Shown here piece by piece: positions 1-10,500 of a stretch of DNA of 64,000 nucleotides; the stretch's first letter is position 1; the number at the start of each line of letters is the position of its first letter. A program made the position numbers and the translations under genes. The DNA comes from Geminocystis sp. NIES-3709 (lineage in GTDB: Bacteria > Cyanobacteriota > Cyanobacteriia > Cyanobacteriales > Cyanobacteriaceae). The stretch spans positions 868,001 through 932,000 of the forward strand of contig NZ_AP014821.1 of NCBI RefSeq assembly GCF_001548115.1, in the 5' to 3' direction. The notes under the pieces are model-generated. The model saw nothing but the letters and a program-made list of their open reading frames with translations. It did not search any database and was not told the origin of the DNA.

Positions 1-887
1 GTCATCCAATCTCTTACAGCCACATGACCTTCTACTCCATTAATGAAAATGGGAAGGGGAATCAATCCTGCTTCTTCAAAGTAACGGATAAGTTGAGGAA
101 TATAAGGTAGTTTACTGATAACGTGCTTACGATATAACAAAACCCCCACTGTTGGCAACAACGTTTTACTACTTTCTCCCCCTATCTCCCTATCCACCTT
201 TCCCCCCATCTTCCCTTGATACCAACTCAAATACTCACTAGGAGAAGTGAAATAACCCTCATAGTCAGGATGAAGTAAACCCATATTAGGAGTTTCGATG
301 ACGGGAGGAATTTCCGATACCTTTAAACCGAGATAATTTTCCGCTAAATACCAACACATAGAGGCAACATTATCAACCCCTCCTGCATTCCAATAACCGT
401 AAATAATCAACCAGTTGCGTAAATCTTGGACTTTTTTGACGGGAATGTATTTTAATAATTTAGGTCCTGTTTTTAAGAAGCTGATATATCCTGCAAGTTT
501 ATCTTCTTCTTTGCTATTGGTAAACTTACTCAAGATGAATTGTACAGGTTTAGGGATCCCTTTTGGTTTATCACCGATGGCAAATTTGCCTATTTGAGTC
601 AAACTCATCAACTCTAAAGCCGACTCGAAAACTAAACGAATGGGAATATTACTTACTTTTTCCCTCAACCACATTACTTGATCATAATCAAAAATGAGAC
701 TAGCAAAAAAAACGTCAGCAGTTTTTAAGGCGGATTCAACCTTTTCTTTTTCGGTGTTGATATTCTCATCACTGAAGACGATTACTTCTAAATTGTCACA
801 CCTTGATGTAGCGAGATTTGCTGATTGAAGATATAAACCAGTGTTGAAGGTTTCAAATCCTGTAATTAAAACTATGCGTTTCATCAT
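1..887 (-). CDS. ChlH/CobN-family metal chelatase large subunit, N-terminal part (cut by window edge)
   Basis: An open reading frame of 295 codons runs leftward off the window; the rest of the gene, normally about 1200-1300 residues in all, is missing. The start is one of two adjacent ATG codons (887 or 884) behind an AAAAGG purine tract. The visible part matches the N-terminal DUF3479 region and the start of the CobN/Mg-chelatase domain: KRIVLITGFETFN at the start, a FFASLIFDYDQV segment and a YIPVKKVQDLRNWL segment. The family inserts Mg2+ into protoporphyrin IX (ChlH) or Co2+ into a corrin ring (CobN). Cyanobacteria carry both the main ChlH and a second paralogue often labelled cobN; the opening residues look more like that second type, so I give no symbol. 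The family call is firm, the metal is not. Confidence 0.85.
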   Translation of the reverse strand, partial: MMKRIVLITGFETFNTGLYLQSANLATSRCDNLEVIVFSDENINTEKEKVESALKTADVFFASLIFDYDQVMWLREKVSNIPIRLVFESALELMSLTQIGKFAIGDKPKGIPKPVQFILSKFTNSKEEDKLAGYISFLKTGPKLLKYIPVKKVQDLRNWLIIYGYWNAGGVDNVASMCWYLAENYLGLKVSEIPPVIETPNMGLLHPDYEGYFTSPSEYLSWYQGKMGGKVDREIGGESSKTLLPTVGVLLYRKHVISKLPYIPQLIRYFEEAGLIPLPIFINGVEGHVAVRDWM

Positions 888-1052
888 CTTTGCCTTTTCA
901 AGAATCTTTTTTTTTGTTAAGTAATGTAAACATTCTAACAAGTGATGAAAAACTTAACTTCATAATCTCATGAGGATAACCGACAAATAATCAAAACCCT
1001 TTGCGTCTTTATGAGTGATAAAAATCTTACCATGAAGTTTCAAAAAATGGAC

Positions 1053-1097
1053 AAACCACCCCTCCCGGAGCGCTACGGCTCAAGAAAAGGTGGCTTT
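1053..1097. terminator. Hairpin with T-rich tail in the chelatase/IS701 spacer
   Basis: AAACCACC (1053-1060) pairs with GGTGGCTTT (1089-1097) with one bulge, and a smaller GAGC/GCTC helix lies in the loop. A run rich in T follows on the + strand. It could end transcription on the + strand, but no + strand gene precedes it, so it may be a short repeated element instead. The remaining sequence between 888 and 1246 is plain AT-rich DNA in which I see no gene. Confidence 0.35.
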
Positions 1098-1246
1098 ATT
1101 TTTATCTTTTAATTATAACATTTTTTTCTAAAAATAACAAGATAAGAATGAATCAATTTTCTAAAAATTATAATTTGATAAATAGATAAAAATTAAATTT
1201 AATTTGATTAAGTAAAAAGTTGCTAATTAACCAAAAATAGTAATAA

Positions 1247-2597
1247 CGGTACTTAGACAAAAATTATGCCCAAATAAACCCTAAACTAGCTTTATATAAA
1301 CTAAATACTTCCACATTGTCTTTTAACCATTGAAAAAAGCGAAAAGACACAGCATTACGAAACGCTTCCAATGCCTCAGCAAAAGTATTTAACGGTTTAT
1401 TCCCCCATTGTCTTCTTAAACCTCCTGTCAAACGATGCCATTGAATAAAAGTGTAGGCACAAAATACCAAGATAAAATGTCTCATTAAACTTCTTTTATT
1501 TCTCACTTGGTATTGTGATAACCCTAACCATCCCTTGATTTCACGGTAAAATACTTCTATCCAATTTCTTTGTGTATAAGTTTCTACTATCCAATTTCCA
1601 CACACTTTTTCTCCTATTTCATTAGTCATTAAATAATCAATATCTGTGGAATTTTCAAAAGTATCTGCATTCATGACGATAGCTACAGTTTTTATTCCCG
1701 ACAAAGCTGATAATTCAATATTTATCGTTGCTACCCAAAGAGTTTTTTCTCGATTTTTTCCTATTCTTATTTTTTCAAAACTATCTTGGGGTAATGATTT
1801 TGCTATTTCAGCTATGGTTTTTTCAGACTCGATAAAATCTTGTTTTACCAATTTTACTAATCTATTTTTAGCAATAATTCCTATATATTTTAAATTCTTT
1901 TTTTCTAGTTTGCCTAATAAATTAGTATTGTTTCCATAACCACCATCCATTAAAATTATTTGGGGACAATAATTTCGATTTAAACATTTTTCAATTAAAT
2001 TAAAGGCAATGTCTGGTTTTTTCTGAAATTGTGGAGCGTCTTTTCCTTCAGGGAAATTTTCGGCTTTTTCATATAATTCAACGTCTAAAGGAAAACTTCT
2101 CACACCATCATAAATGTGAGTAGTGACTATAACATTACCATTATCAGTTTTGCCAATTTCACCAATATATTGTCTTCCCACACAGTCAGTAAAGTTTCCA
2201 CTTTTACGATGACCTGAATCGTCTATAATTAAGGAGAAACATCGACTAATTTTTGTTTGACGACAGGATGCAATAATTTCTAATCTTTTATCATTTACCT
2301 CATCATAATTCCAAGTGGACTCTGTTAAGAAATGGTGTAATTTATGATAAGTAATATCAAGATTATTATGGGCAATTTGAGTTATATTTTTTCTTTGAGA
2401 ATCTCCTAATAAACCGCCCAAATAATTTCTAAACTCTCGTTTTTGTGCCTTTGTTTTTAAGACTGGGTCTATTTTTTCACACCAGCGATTGAAACATGGG
2501 GGCATTGATGAAGAAGTAATTTCTTTCATTTTGACCTAAAAGCAATATGATGTAAAAATTATAGCTTAATTGTTGTTATTGTTTTGTCTAAGTACCG
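1247..2597 (-). mobile_element. Intact IS701-family insertion sequence
   Basis: The 1351-bp element has perfect 16-bp terminal inverted repeats (CGGTACTTAGACAAAA at 1247-1262, its complement at 2582-2597) around one complete transposase gene. The tetranucleotide ATAA directly abuts both ends (1243-1246 and 2598-2601) and is read as the target duplication, consistent with the short duplications known for IS701. Complete ends, an unbroken gene and matching flanks indicate a recent insertion. No CGATCG word is seen inside it, unlike the surrounding DNA. The right end lies about 256 bp upstream of flv3. Confidence 0.9.
1264..2529 (-). CDS. IS701-family transposase
   Basis: This 421-residue protein is the DDE transposase of the surrounding IS. 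Candidate catalytic residues are D103/D104 in the SLIIDDSGHRKSG segment, D195 in ILMDGGYGN and a glutamate in the WIEVFYREIKGW segment (E325 or E330), the pattern of IS701-type (DDE_5) enzymes. The VGRQYIGEIGKTDNGNV stretch after the first Asp is typical of the family. The stop codon lies one base inside the left inverted repeat. Length and reading frame are complete, so the enzyme may be active. Confidence 0.92.
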   Translation of the reverse strand: MKEITSSSMPPCFNRWCEKIDPVLKTKAQKREFRNYLGGLLGDSQRKNITQIAHNNLDITYHKLHHFLTESTWNYDEVNDKRLEIIASCRQTKISRCFSLIIDDSGHRKSGNFTDCVGRQYIGEIGKTDNGNVIVTTHIYDGVRSFPLDVELYEKAENFPEGKDAPQFQKKPDIAFNLIEKCLNRNYCPQIILMDGGYGNNTNLLGKLEKKNLKYIGIIAKNRLVKLVKQDFIESEKTIAEIAKSLPQDSFEKIRIGKNREKTLWVATINIELSALSGIKTVAIVMNADTFENSTDIDYLMTNEIGEKVCGNWIVETYTQRNWIEVFYREIKGWLGLSQYQVRNKRSLMRHFILVFCAYTFIQWHRLTGGLRRQWGNKPLNTFAEALEAFRNAVSFRFFQWLKDNVEVFSLYKASLGFIWA

Positions 2598-2853
2598 ATA
2601 ATAAGTGATTAAAGTAAATACAATCAATTAAATTGATTTGATCGATAAGTTTAGCTCTTTAATTTTTGGTTGTGTATAAATTATGTATAGTCTATATATT
2701 TTAATATAATTTACAAGTTAAATAAGGTTAATACTCGATCAAAAAAAATATCTTATCAGAGTGATTGAAGAATTAAATTTAAGATTTTCAAGTATTTTTA
2801 CTCAAAAACTTATAATAGGAGAATAAGAAAATAAATATAGGGGAAATAATGTT

Positions 2854-4581
2854 ATGGTGACAACTCCCATTAAAACGACTCAGCGTCTTACAACTCAAGT
2901 AGAAGTTATTGCCCCAGATACTACGACTATTCGTTCTTTGGATTGGGATCGCGATCGCTTTGATATTGAATTTGGACTACAAAATGGTACTACTTATAAC
3001 TCTTATGTAATTAAAGGAGAGAAAAAGGCTTTAGTTGATACTTCTCATCTCAAATTTAAACAATTATATTTCGATCGACTCCATGAAGTGATCAATCCTC
3101 AAGAAATAGATTATCTTATCATCTCCCATACTGAACCTGATCATAGTGGATTAGTGAAGGATTTGTTAGAAATTGCTCCCCATATCACGGTAGTGGCTTC
3201 AAAAGTAGCGATTCAATTTTTAGAAGGATTTGTCCATGTTGATTTTAAACGACAAGTAGTCAAAAATGGCGATCGACTTGATTTGGGTAATGGTCATATC
3301 ATAGAATTTATTAATGCTCCCAACTTACATTGGCCTGACACTATTTTCAGTTATGATCACGGTACAGAAACTCTTTTTACCTGTGATGCTTTTGGGATGC
3401 ACTACTGTAGTGCGGCTTTGTATGATGAACATCTAGCGGACATTTCCCCAGACTATCGTTTCTATTATGAATGCTTGATGGCACCTAATGCTCGATCGGT
3501 ATTATCTGCTATGAAGCGCATGGAGGAATTAGGAGAAATTTCTTTAGTGGCTAATGGTCATGGCCCTATTTTAAAGCATAATGTGAAGGAATTACTCGAT
3601 CGTTATCAACGGTGGAGTAATGAGCAAAGTAAGGGAGAAAAAACCGTTGCAGTATTCTATATATCTGATTATGGTTATAGCGATCGACTTTCCCAAGCCA
3701 TTGCTAAAGGTATTACCAAAACAGGGATAGCAGTGGAAATGATTGATATTAATGGCACAGATATTCACGAAATCCCAGAAATTGTGGGCAAATCCGCAGG
3801 TATCGTTTTAGGAATGCCCCCTTTAACGGATAATCCCGTTGCACAAATTAGTAATAAAATGGGAGCAATTTTGGCTTGTGTCAATAGTAAACAAACTGTG
3901 GGTTTATATGAATCCTACGGCGGTGACGATGAACCGATCGATCCTCTTGCAAGAAAGTTACAAGATTTAGGATTAACTTCCGCTTTTGCACCTATCCGCA
4001 TCAAAGATACTCCCCACGAGAATATTTATCAATTATGTGAAGAATCGGGAGTTGACTTAGGGCAGATTTTGACCAAAAAAACCAGTATTCAGCAAAGAAA
4101 ATCCCTTAATAGCGATTTAGATAAAGCGATCGGGCGTATCAGTGGTGGTTTATATATTATCACTGCTCAAAAAGGAGAAGCGAAGGGCGCGATGTTGGCT
4201 TCATGGGTAACACAAGCTAGTTTCGAGCCACCGGGATTTACTGTTGCCGTTGCCAAAGACAGGGCGATCGAGTCTTTATTACAAGTAGATGATACTTTTG
4301 TCTTAAACATCCTTGAGGAAGGCAAATATCAACCACTGATGAAACATTTTCTAAAACGATTCCCCCCCGGTGCCGATCGTTTTGAGGGTGTTAAAACTCA
4401 AATAGCCACCAATGGATCACCTATTTTAATCGATGCTTTAGCCTATCTTGAATGTGAGGTCATCAGTCGTATGGATTGTGGCGATCATTGGGTAGTATAT
4501 AGTAAAGTTACCAACGGACGAGTATCAAAACCCGATGCTTTAACAGCAGTACATCACCGTAAAGTCGGTAATTATTATTAA
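2854..4581 (+). CDS. flv3: Flavodiiron protein Flv3 (oxygen photoreduction)
   Basis: This 575-residue protein has the class C flavodiiron layout: an N-terminal metallo-beta-lactamase-like di-iron domain, a central flavodoxin domain (about 260-400) and a C-terminal flavin reductase domain (about 425-575) ending in VGNYY. In cyanobacteria Flv1/Flv3 pass electrons from photosystem I to O2, giving water without reactive oxygen species and protecting cells in fluctuating light. The iron ligands are canonical here (H92, E94, D96, H97 in SHTEPDH; NLHWPD near 159; CDAFGMHYC near 178), which fits Flv3 and not Flv1, where several ligands are replaced. The start follows AGGGGAA (2839-2845) by 8 nt. No flv1 partner is in the window. 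The gene is flanked by an IS on each side but is complete. Confidence 0.93.
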   Translation: MVTTPIKTTQRLTTQVEVIAPDTTTIRSLDWDRDRFDIEFGLQNGTTYNSYVIKGEKKALVDTSHLKFKQLYFDRLHEVINPQEIDYLIISHTEPDHSGLVKDLLEIAPHITVVASKVAIQFLEGFVHVDFKRQVVKNGDRLDLGNGHIIEFINAPNLHWPDTIFSYDHGTETLFTCDAFGMHYCSAALYDEHLADISPDYRFYYECLMAPNARSVLSAMKRMEELGEISLVANGHGPILKHNVKELLDRYQRWSNEQSKGEKTVAVFYISDYGYSDRLSQAIAKGITKTGIAVEMIDINGTDIHEIPEIVGKSAGIVLGMPPLTDNPVAQISNKMGAILACVNSKQTVGLYESYGGDDEPIDPLARKLQDLGLTSAFAPIRIKDTPHENIYQLCEESGVDLGQILTKKTSIQQRKSLNSDLDKAIGRISGGLYIITAQKGEAKGAMLASWVTQASFEPPGFTVAVAKDRAIESLLQVDDTFVLNILEEGKYQPLMKHFLKRFPPGADRFEGVKTQIATNGSPILIDALAYLECEVISRMDCGDHWVVYSKVTNGRVSKPDALTAVHHRKVGNYY

Positions 4582-4594
4582 TTTACTTGAAAAT

Positions 4595-4634
4595 GTGGGC
4601 ATTGCCCACTCTACATTTTATTTGGGTTTTTTAT
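4595..4634 (+). terminator. Likely flv3 terminator built on a GTGGGCATTGCCC repeat
   Basis: GTGGGC (4595-4600), loop ATT, GCCCAC (4604-4609), then a T-rich stretch with TTTTTT near 4627-4632, beginning 13 bases after the flv3 stop. The same 13-base word occurs in the hairpin after the sigma factor gene at 57637-57654. Confidence 0.55.
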
Positions 4635-4637
4635 GAT

Positions 4638-5774
4638 AGATCTCTTGCAAAATTATAATGAACATAAAAAGATGATAGGATAAGACAAAATATTAGCAAT
4701 CGCCTTTAATTTAATTAAAGAAAATAAGTGCCTTTATACAGTTAATCATAATTCTTGCTTATATAATTCTCAACCTAGGAAAGTAAATACCCATTGGCGA
4801 TAAAATACACAAATTAATTTACTGGATTCTTTAATATAGTTCTTAAATAATAGCTATGTCTTTTTTCACTATTTCATAGTTATAAATTCCCGCAATTAAG
4901 TTGAATCTTAACCCAAATCTTTTTCTTTTATTTCTATATTTTTCTGATAGTATTCTAAATATTTTAAGTTTTCTATTTACATGTTCAATTACGATTCTTT
5001 GTCGATTTAACTCTCTATTTTTTCTTTTTTCTTCTTGGGTTAACTTTCTTTTTTTTGTTTTCTTTTTTGGTATTTCGCTTAATTTATGAATTTTTTCTAT
5101 ACCTTGATAACCTTTGTCTACTAAACACTTTATTTTTTCACTTAATGGTAATCTACTGTTTTTAAAAATTTTAAAATCATGTTCTCTTCCTCGTCCATTT
5201 ACATAACAAATTATTTCCAAGGTATCTTTATTAACTACTAATTGTGCTTTAAATGTATGTTCCTTCTTTTTGCCACTATAGTAAATTTTTTGTCTTTTTT
5301 TTGGTCTTTCGATTGCTATTTCAGTAACATCTATTAATACTGCCTTAATTTCATTCTCTTTTTTTATCAATTCTTTTTTACCACCTAGGGAAAAATAACC
5401 TGATTTGAGCAAGATTTTTTCAATTTTATGAACTGTTCTACAAACCGTTGATTCTGAGATATTCCAGTACTCTGATATGTGAAAATAAGTTCGATATTCT
5501 CTCAAATATTCCAAGGTTACTAAAATCTGCTCGGACACTGTTAATTTGCTTTTCCTTCCTCTTTTGTGATTGTTTTGTTCTTTTTTGACTATTTCTACTA
5601 AAAGATTATAGGTTTCTTTTTTTACTCCAAATCTCCTTTTAAACTTTTCTGGCTTTAATTTTTTTATTCTCTCAAGTTTCATAATTAAATCTTATACTTA
5701 AGGTATCCTCCATCGCCCAAAATTATAGATTATTCTGGTTAATCCTATCTCGTATTTAATTTTGCAAGAGGTCT
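4638..5774 (-). mobile_element. Intact IS5-family insertion sequence
   Basis: An element of about 1137 bp with 18-bp terminal inverted repeats that differ at one base (AGATCTCTTGCAAAATTA at 4638-4655 against AGACCTCTTGCAAAATTA read inward from 5774). GAT follows the right end and precedes the left end, and TGAT can also be matched depending on the boundary chosen, consistent with the 2-4 bp duplications of IS5 relatives. One full-length transposase gene is inside. The element sits just past the flv3 terminator and before the amine oxidase gene; no CGATCG word is seen in it. Confidence 0.87.
4843..5682 (-). CDS. IS5-family transposase (DDE_Tnp_4 type)
   Basis: This 279-residue single-frame transposase has an N-terminal helix-turn-helix (about 45-90; SEYWNISESTVCRTVHKIEKI) followed by a compact DDE domain. 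Candidate catalytic residues are D118 (VLIDVTEIAIERP), D189 (LVDKGYQG) and E233 (RIVIEHVNRKLK). It is very lysine-rich, as expected for a DNA-binding enzyme in an AT-rich genome. The frame is intact, and it is the only gene between the inverted repeats. Confidence 0.9.
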   Translation of the reverse strand: MKLERIKKLKPEKFKRRFGVKKETYNLLVEIVKKEQNNHKRGRKSKLTVSEQILVTLEYLREYRTYFHISEYWNISESTVCRTVHKIEKILLKSGYFSLGGKKELIKKENEIKAVLIDVTEIAIERPKKRQKIYYSGKKKEHTFKAQLVVNKDTLEIICYVNGRGREHDFKIFKNSRLPLSEKIKCLVDKGYQGIEKIHKLSEIPKKKTKKRKLTQEEKRKNRELNRQRIVIEHVNRKLKIFRILSEKYRNKRKRFGLRFNLIAGIYNYEIVKKDIAII

Positions 5775-5815
5775 GATGAAACAAAGAGAAACAGCGAACT
5801 CCTAACTCCTAATTC

Positions 5816-7201
5816 TTAACTAACCTTTGCTAATAGCTTAATTATTTCTTCGGCGGCAGATTCTCCAGTACGCACTGCACCATCAAAAAAACCTCCCCAA
5901 CGCTCGGCTATTTCTGTTCCCGCCCAATGAATACGTCCCACAGGAGCAGTGAGGGCTTCACCAAAAGTTGTCCATACTCCCGGAGGCATAAAAGCGGCAT
6001 ATCCTCCTCCTACCCAAGGCTCTCCCGGCCAGTTAACTTCATCATAGGTAGCTGGAGACAAGGCTTCATCACCGAAAAACATTGCTAAATCGGAAAGAAC
6101 ACCCAAACGACGATCGTCTGCATTCATCAATGACCAATCTTTATATCGATCGCCGACAACAAAAGAAGCTATTACCCCCACACCAGTTTCAGGATCTGAA
6201 CTATCAGCACATAGCTCAATCCATTTACAATTACCCAAACCAATCCCTGCAAAACCTTTTTCTCTCCAGAAAGGTCGATCGTAAGAGATTAAAAGTTTAG
6301 CACAAGATCCCATCGGGACTCGTTGAGTCAGTTGTTCCCGTAAAGAAGGCATGGGAGGATCATAGATAATTCGACCGGCTAAGTGAGGAGGCGTGGCGAC
6401 AATAGCGTACTTACCTGTAAATTGTCCTTTGGTAGTTTGAACTTTAACACCTTCTGAGTTCTGAGAAATGCCTATCACCGGTTCACCTACACGAATGCAA
6501 TCCCCTAATTCTTGGGCTATTTTTTCGGGAATTTGTCCAGCACCTCCATGTAAAAGTTCTGCTTCGGGATGTTCTGCCTGAGAAGCACATTTATGTCCCC
6601 AAAGAACGTGTAAAAGGGAAACTTGATGAGGCTCTGCAGGGCCTAAGAAACCCACTGCACGAGACATATAAGAAAAATACCAATGTCCGAAAGCGGTATG
6701 AGTATTTTCTTCAATCCATTGAGCGAAGGTTTGACTATCTAGTTTTTTATTGTGAGCATTGCTAGTAGGATGTCCATTAGGTAAAGCTTGAGCAAGAGCA
6801 TCAAAAGATTTCCATGCTTTCATGGCATCGCTCCATTCTTCCTCACTAATGGGAGGGGCTTCTCCTTCTGGCACACCTTGAAAAAAACCATTAAATTCGT
6901 AACGTTTCCCTTCAAAAATCAGAACTTTTTGTCCTTCTGAATAAGTGGGAAAACGGCGTATTTCATATTCATCTAATAGGGCAAGAAAACGATCTTGAGT
7001 CGGCCCAACCCATTGGCCACCTCGATCAATCCATTGTCCTGACGGTAAGTATTCACCGTACATCCGCCCCCCAATTCTTTGTTGAGCTTCAATGACTAAA
7101 ACAGTATGATTAGAACGAGATAAATTACGAGCGGCTATTAGTCCAGATAGTCCAGAACCGATAATAATACAGTCATATATCATGGCTTCTTTTTGAGACA
7201 T
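5816..7201 (-). CDS. Flavin-dependent amine oxidase (monoamine oxidase family)
   Basis: This 461-residue soluble enzyme has an N-terminal dinucleotide fold (IIIGSGLSGLIAARNL, residues about 12-27), the GGRMYGEYLPSG and DRGGQWVGPTQDR segments of the MAO family, and the C-terminal FAD-binding end HWAGTEIAERWGGFFDGAV. The family oxidises amines or amino acids to imines with release of H2O2. The position that carries a cysteine for covalent FAD in animal MAO is glycine here (GGGYAAFMPPG), so FAD is probably held non-covalently. It stands alone between the IS5 copy and the adhesin gene, so context does not suggest a substrate. L-amino acid oxidase activity is a reasonable alternative. Confidence 0.85.
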   Translation of the reverse strand: MSQKEAMIYDCIIIGSGLSGLIAARNLSRSNHTVLVIEAQQRIGGRMYGEYLPSGQWIDRGGQWVGPTQDRFLALLDEYEIRRFPTYSEGQKVLIFEGKRYEFNGFFQGVPEGEAPPISEEEWSDAMKAWKSFDALAQALPNGHPTSNAHNKKLDSQTFAQWIEENTHTAFGHWYFSYMSRAVGFLGPAEPHQVSLLHVLWGHKCASQAEHPEAELLHGGAGQIPEKIAQELGDCIRVGEPVIGISQNSEGVKVQTTKGQFTGKYAIVATPPHLAGRIIYDPPMPSLREQLTQRVPMGSCAKLLISYDRPFWREKGFAGIGLGNCKWIELCADSSDPETGVGVIASFVVGDRYKDWSLMNADDRRLGVLSDLAMFFGDEALSPATYDEVNWPGEPWVGGGYAAFMPPGVWTTFGEALTAPVGRIHWAGTEIAERWGGFFDGAVRTGESAAEEIIKLLAKVS

Positions 7202-7265
7202 AAAAATTTTTTAGATAGAATTTAGCTCATTATAACCATCAACAAGAGCTAACACGCCTATTTTT

Positions 7266-7452
7266 ACCTCAGTTCAATGCAAAATATGCAAGTAGCAATA
7301 AATATTACTTATTAGGTATTAGGTAAATAATTGATGAAAAACTGTTAACAATTGATTTTACTTAGATTAATTTAATTAAATAATTTAATCAGATTTGGTA
7401 TTTTTAGAACCTAAAACCTACCTATATCAAGGATTTTTCCTCGAACTCAGGT
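7266..7452. repeat. Dispersed repeat E, copy 1
   Basis: About 187 bp with inverted ends: ACCTCAGTTC (7266-7275) against GAACTCAGGT (7443-7452). It is a reverse-complement near-copy of 25575-25790 over most of its length, sharing long blocks such as AAAACTGTTAACAATTGATT and CAGATTTGGTATTTTTAGAA. It contains a doubled TTAGGTA heptamer. It fills most of the spacer between 7202 and 7515, which has no gene. Confidence 0.85.
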
Positions 7453-7515
7453 ATTTTTATAGGGAAAAAAACTATTTTTGCAAAAGCCTGAAAAAGCTAA
7501 AAAATGATCTAAAAG

Positions 7516-10500
7516 CTAAAAAGAATGGAATATATTGTGATTAAAGTTATTATGCGTAACAGCGATCGTGCTTCCAGTGGTACGAATTTCCATGAGACTA
7601 TCTTTTTCTGCATCAAATCCGCTAATTCCATCATGATCGATCGCTAAAAAGTATCTTGTTGTTGTACCTAATCGTAACAATGCCGCCGTATCTAATCCAA
7701 AGGCAGTAGTACTCAACGCATTATTAATACTAGAAACATTAAGTACATTACCACTCATAATCAATTGGGAATTTTGGTTAAATTTAATTAAACCAGTAAT
7801 AGAGTTATCTGTAAGAATTTTGTCTCCATGAGTAACATTAAAATCCATAATCAGATCATACATTGGTTGAGTTGTGGTTGGACCGAATAGAGAATCTTGA
7901 TAGTTACGATAATCATATTGATCAGTACCAGTACTGCCAGTAAGGGTATCTCGTCCTAAACCACCGCTCATGTAATCATTTCCTGCCCCTCCATTCAGAC
8001 TATCATTATCATCTCCACCGAATAATAGATCATCACCATTGCCACCATTTAACAAATCATTACCACTACTACCAAGTAATATATCGTTCCCATCACTAGC
8101 ATCAACAGTGTCATTCCCATCGCCACCGATCATCAAATCATCCCCTTTATAGCCGTAAAGAATATCATTAGCACCTTTACCATAGATAAGATCGTTGCCA
8201 TTGACGGTGATTCCATTAATTTTTTGAGAAGGATTTGTTCCTTTAAGAATATCACTGCGTACTTGATTATTTATATCGCCTTCCATTGTTGAATCATAGA
8301 TAATTGGCGTATTTCCTACATGAACAAAAGCGATCGCAGTGTTAGAACGAAGATTAGGGGAATCAAGGGTATCTCCATCAGTGACATTAAAAGAAATACT
8401 ACGGATTCCGAGATTATTACTAGCGGTAAAATTAATATTTTGAATAAGAGTATCTGCTTCCGTGTCACTGAGATCTTTTGTAAAGTTGATCACTAAGGGT
8501 TTTCCATCTTCACCATTATTAACAAGATCGATCGAGCCTATATCAAATCCCCCTATAGAAAGAGTATTACCTGTCACAGAAACACCAGATCCAAAGGACA
8601 GAGTATCACCACTACTTACACCTATACCGCCAAGAGACACAGTAAAAATGCCCCCAGATTTCAAGCCTTGACGATCGAACATTATGGCATCTCCACCTTG
8701 ATCAATAACCGTTGTGCCACCGGGTAAAATACTAACAGCATCACCTTCTAGATTGTCAATAATGGGAGGGGCATTAACTTCCGTAATTACAGCAGAAATA
8801 TCGATCGTGTTAGCTGACCAAATACTACTACCACCTACAATACTAAGATCCTTAAGATTGCTAATATTGGTGTTGGCACTAAGAGGAATAGGCTGATAAC
8901 TGTCGGCTAAATGAACTTGTAACGGTGCGGGAGTGCCACTAAAATCAGGATTTGGTTTAAAACGAATTTTGGCATTGCGACTTAAAACTAAAGCAGAAAT
9001 ATTACTTAAAGTAGTGGGAATATTATACCAAACAGTACTACTACTTGCGATGGCATATTGCCAAACCCCTTGAGTGGAAGCATTAGCTGTATTACCAACA
9101 ATAGCAATTCCTGCAAAAGCAGTGGAAGAACTACCTTGATTAGATATTTGATTATCCGCCGAATCATCGTAGTTAGGCTGTAAAAGAGTGCCAATTAATG
9201 CACCTGGAGGATTAGTATTAGTTTGTAAGACTGGATCTATTTGAGGTGAACCACTGGCGATCGGAGCATCATTAACAGGGGTTACAGTTATATTAATTTC
9301 ACGAGTTACAAGATTTGTAGTTGAACCAAGGGGAGATTGTCCTGTGTTACCTAAATCATCAATGACTATTTTTAATCGATTATTGCCTCCATTCGTGGTG
9401 TTGTAGTCTTGACTTCCTTGATAAATTAGACTTGCTAAGGCATTATTAAGATCTGTCTCTGCGCCTCGCAACGTGACAAAATTTGAGCCATTGCCATTAA
9501 CAACGGTTAATCCATTGATATTACTTAAAGTAAAAATACCGTTATTAGTTAAAGTACTATTCTGATCCACTAGAGATAAAGTAACTTCTAATTCTTGTCC
9601 AAAATCGTCACGATCGTCAAAAGAAATACTATTGATACCTGAAAAGTTAAAGGGAGTATCTTCTATGGCAGTAATAGCTAGAGGACTAATAATATCAGAT
9701 GGTTCGTTTATGTTGCTAACATTAATAATAATTTGTTTATTAACAGTAATACCATTACCAAAACCACCGATCGCAATACCACCGTTAGCATTATCAAACA
9801 CGGTTATATCAAGGATTGCACTTTGCTCGGAGTTAGAATTAGAAGGGCTATAACTTAAACCATCAATAACACTGTTAATATCTTCTTTTGTCCCTCTTAA
9901 AGTAATAGATGATGAATTATTACCACTAATAATTAAGGATGGATATAATAAGGGATTATTGAGAGTCAAACTACCATCAGGATTACCATTTTTAGTAACG
10001 GTGAGTGTCATGGTAAAGTCGTTATTCCCACCATATAAAAGATCAACCATATCATCAATGGTAATACCATTAGGTTGGGCATTACTATCGCTAAAGGTTA
10101 TATTTGTGCCACTATCTAAAGTTTGAGTACCCGGAATAGCTAATGTAGGAGTATCGTTGACAGGAATTACAGTAGTCTCAAGAATATTAGTGCTACCTGC
10201 GATCGGAGTAGTACCACCATTAGTAGTGGTATCAATATTTACCCTTACTGCTCCATTAGTGAAACCAGAGACATAGGTATTATCTAATGCTCGAACTTCC
10301 AAAGGAGTAGGATTGCCGTTATAGTCAGGGATAGGGATAAAACGCAGTTGTGTAATCGTACTTAAGGAGATCGCATTAGTACCATCATTAACCACACCAA
10401 TATTAAACCAATTTATCCCATTCGTAGAATATTGCCATGTACCCTCTGTGAGAGAATTAGCGGTGTTACCTACCACTGCTATGCCGTTAAAACTTGCGGT

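Noticed and set aside
2854-4581. flv3 as cargo of a composite transposon
   Set aside because: The two flanking insertion sequences belong to different families with unrelated ends and each has its own short direct repeats, so they inserted independently.
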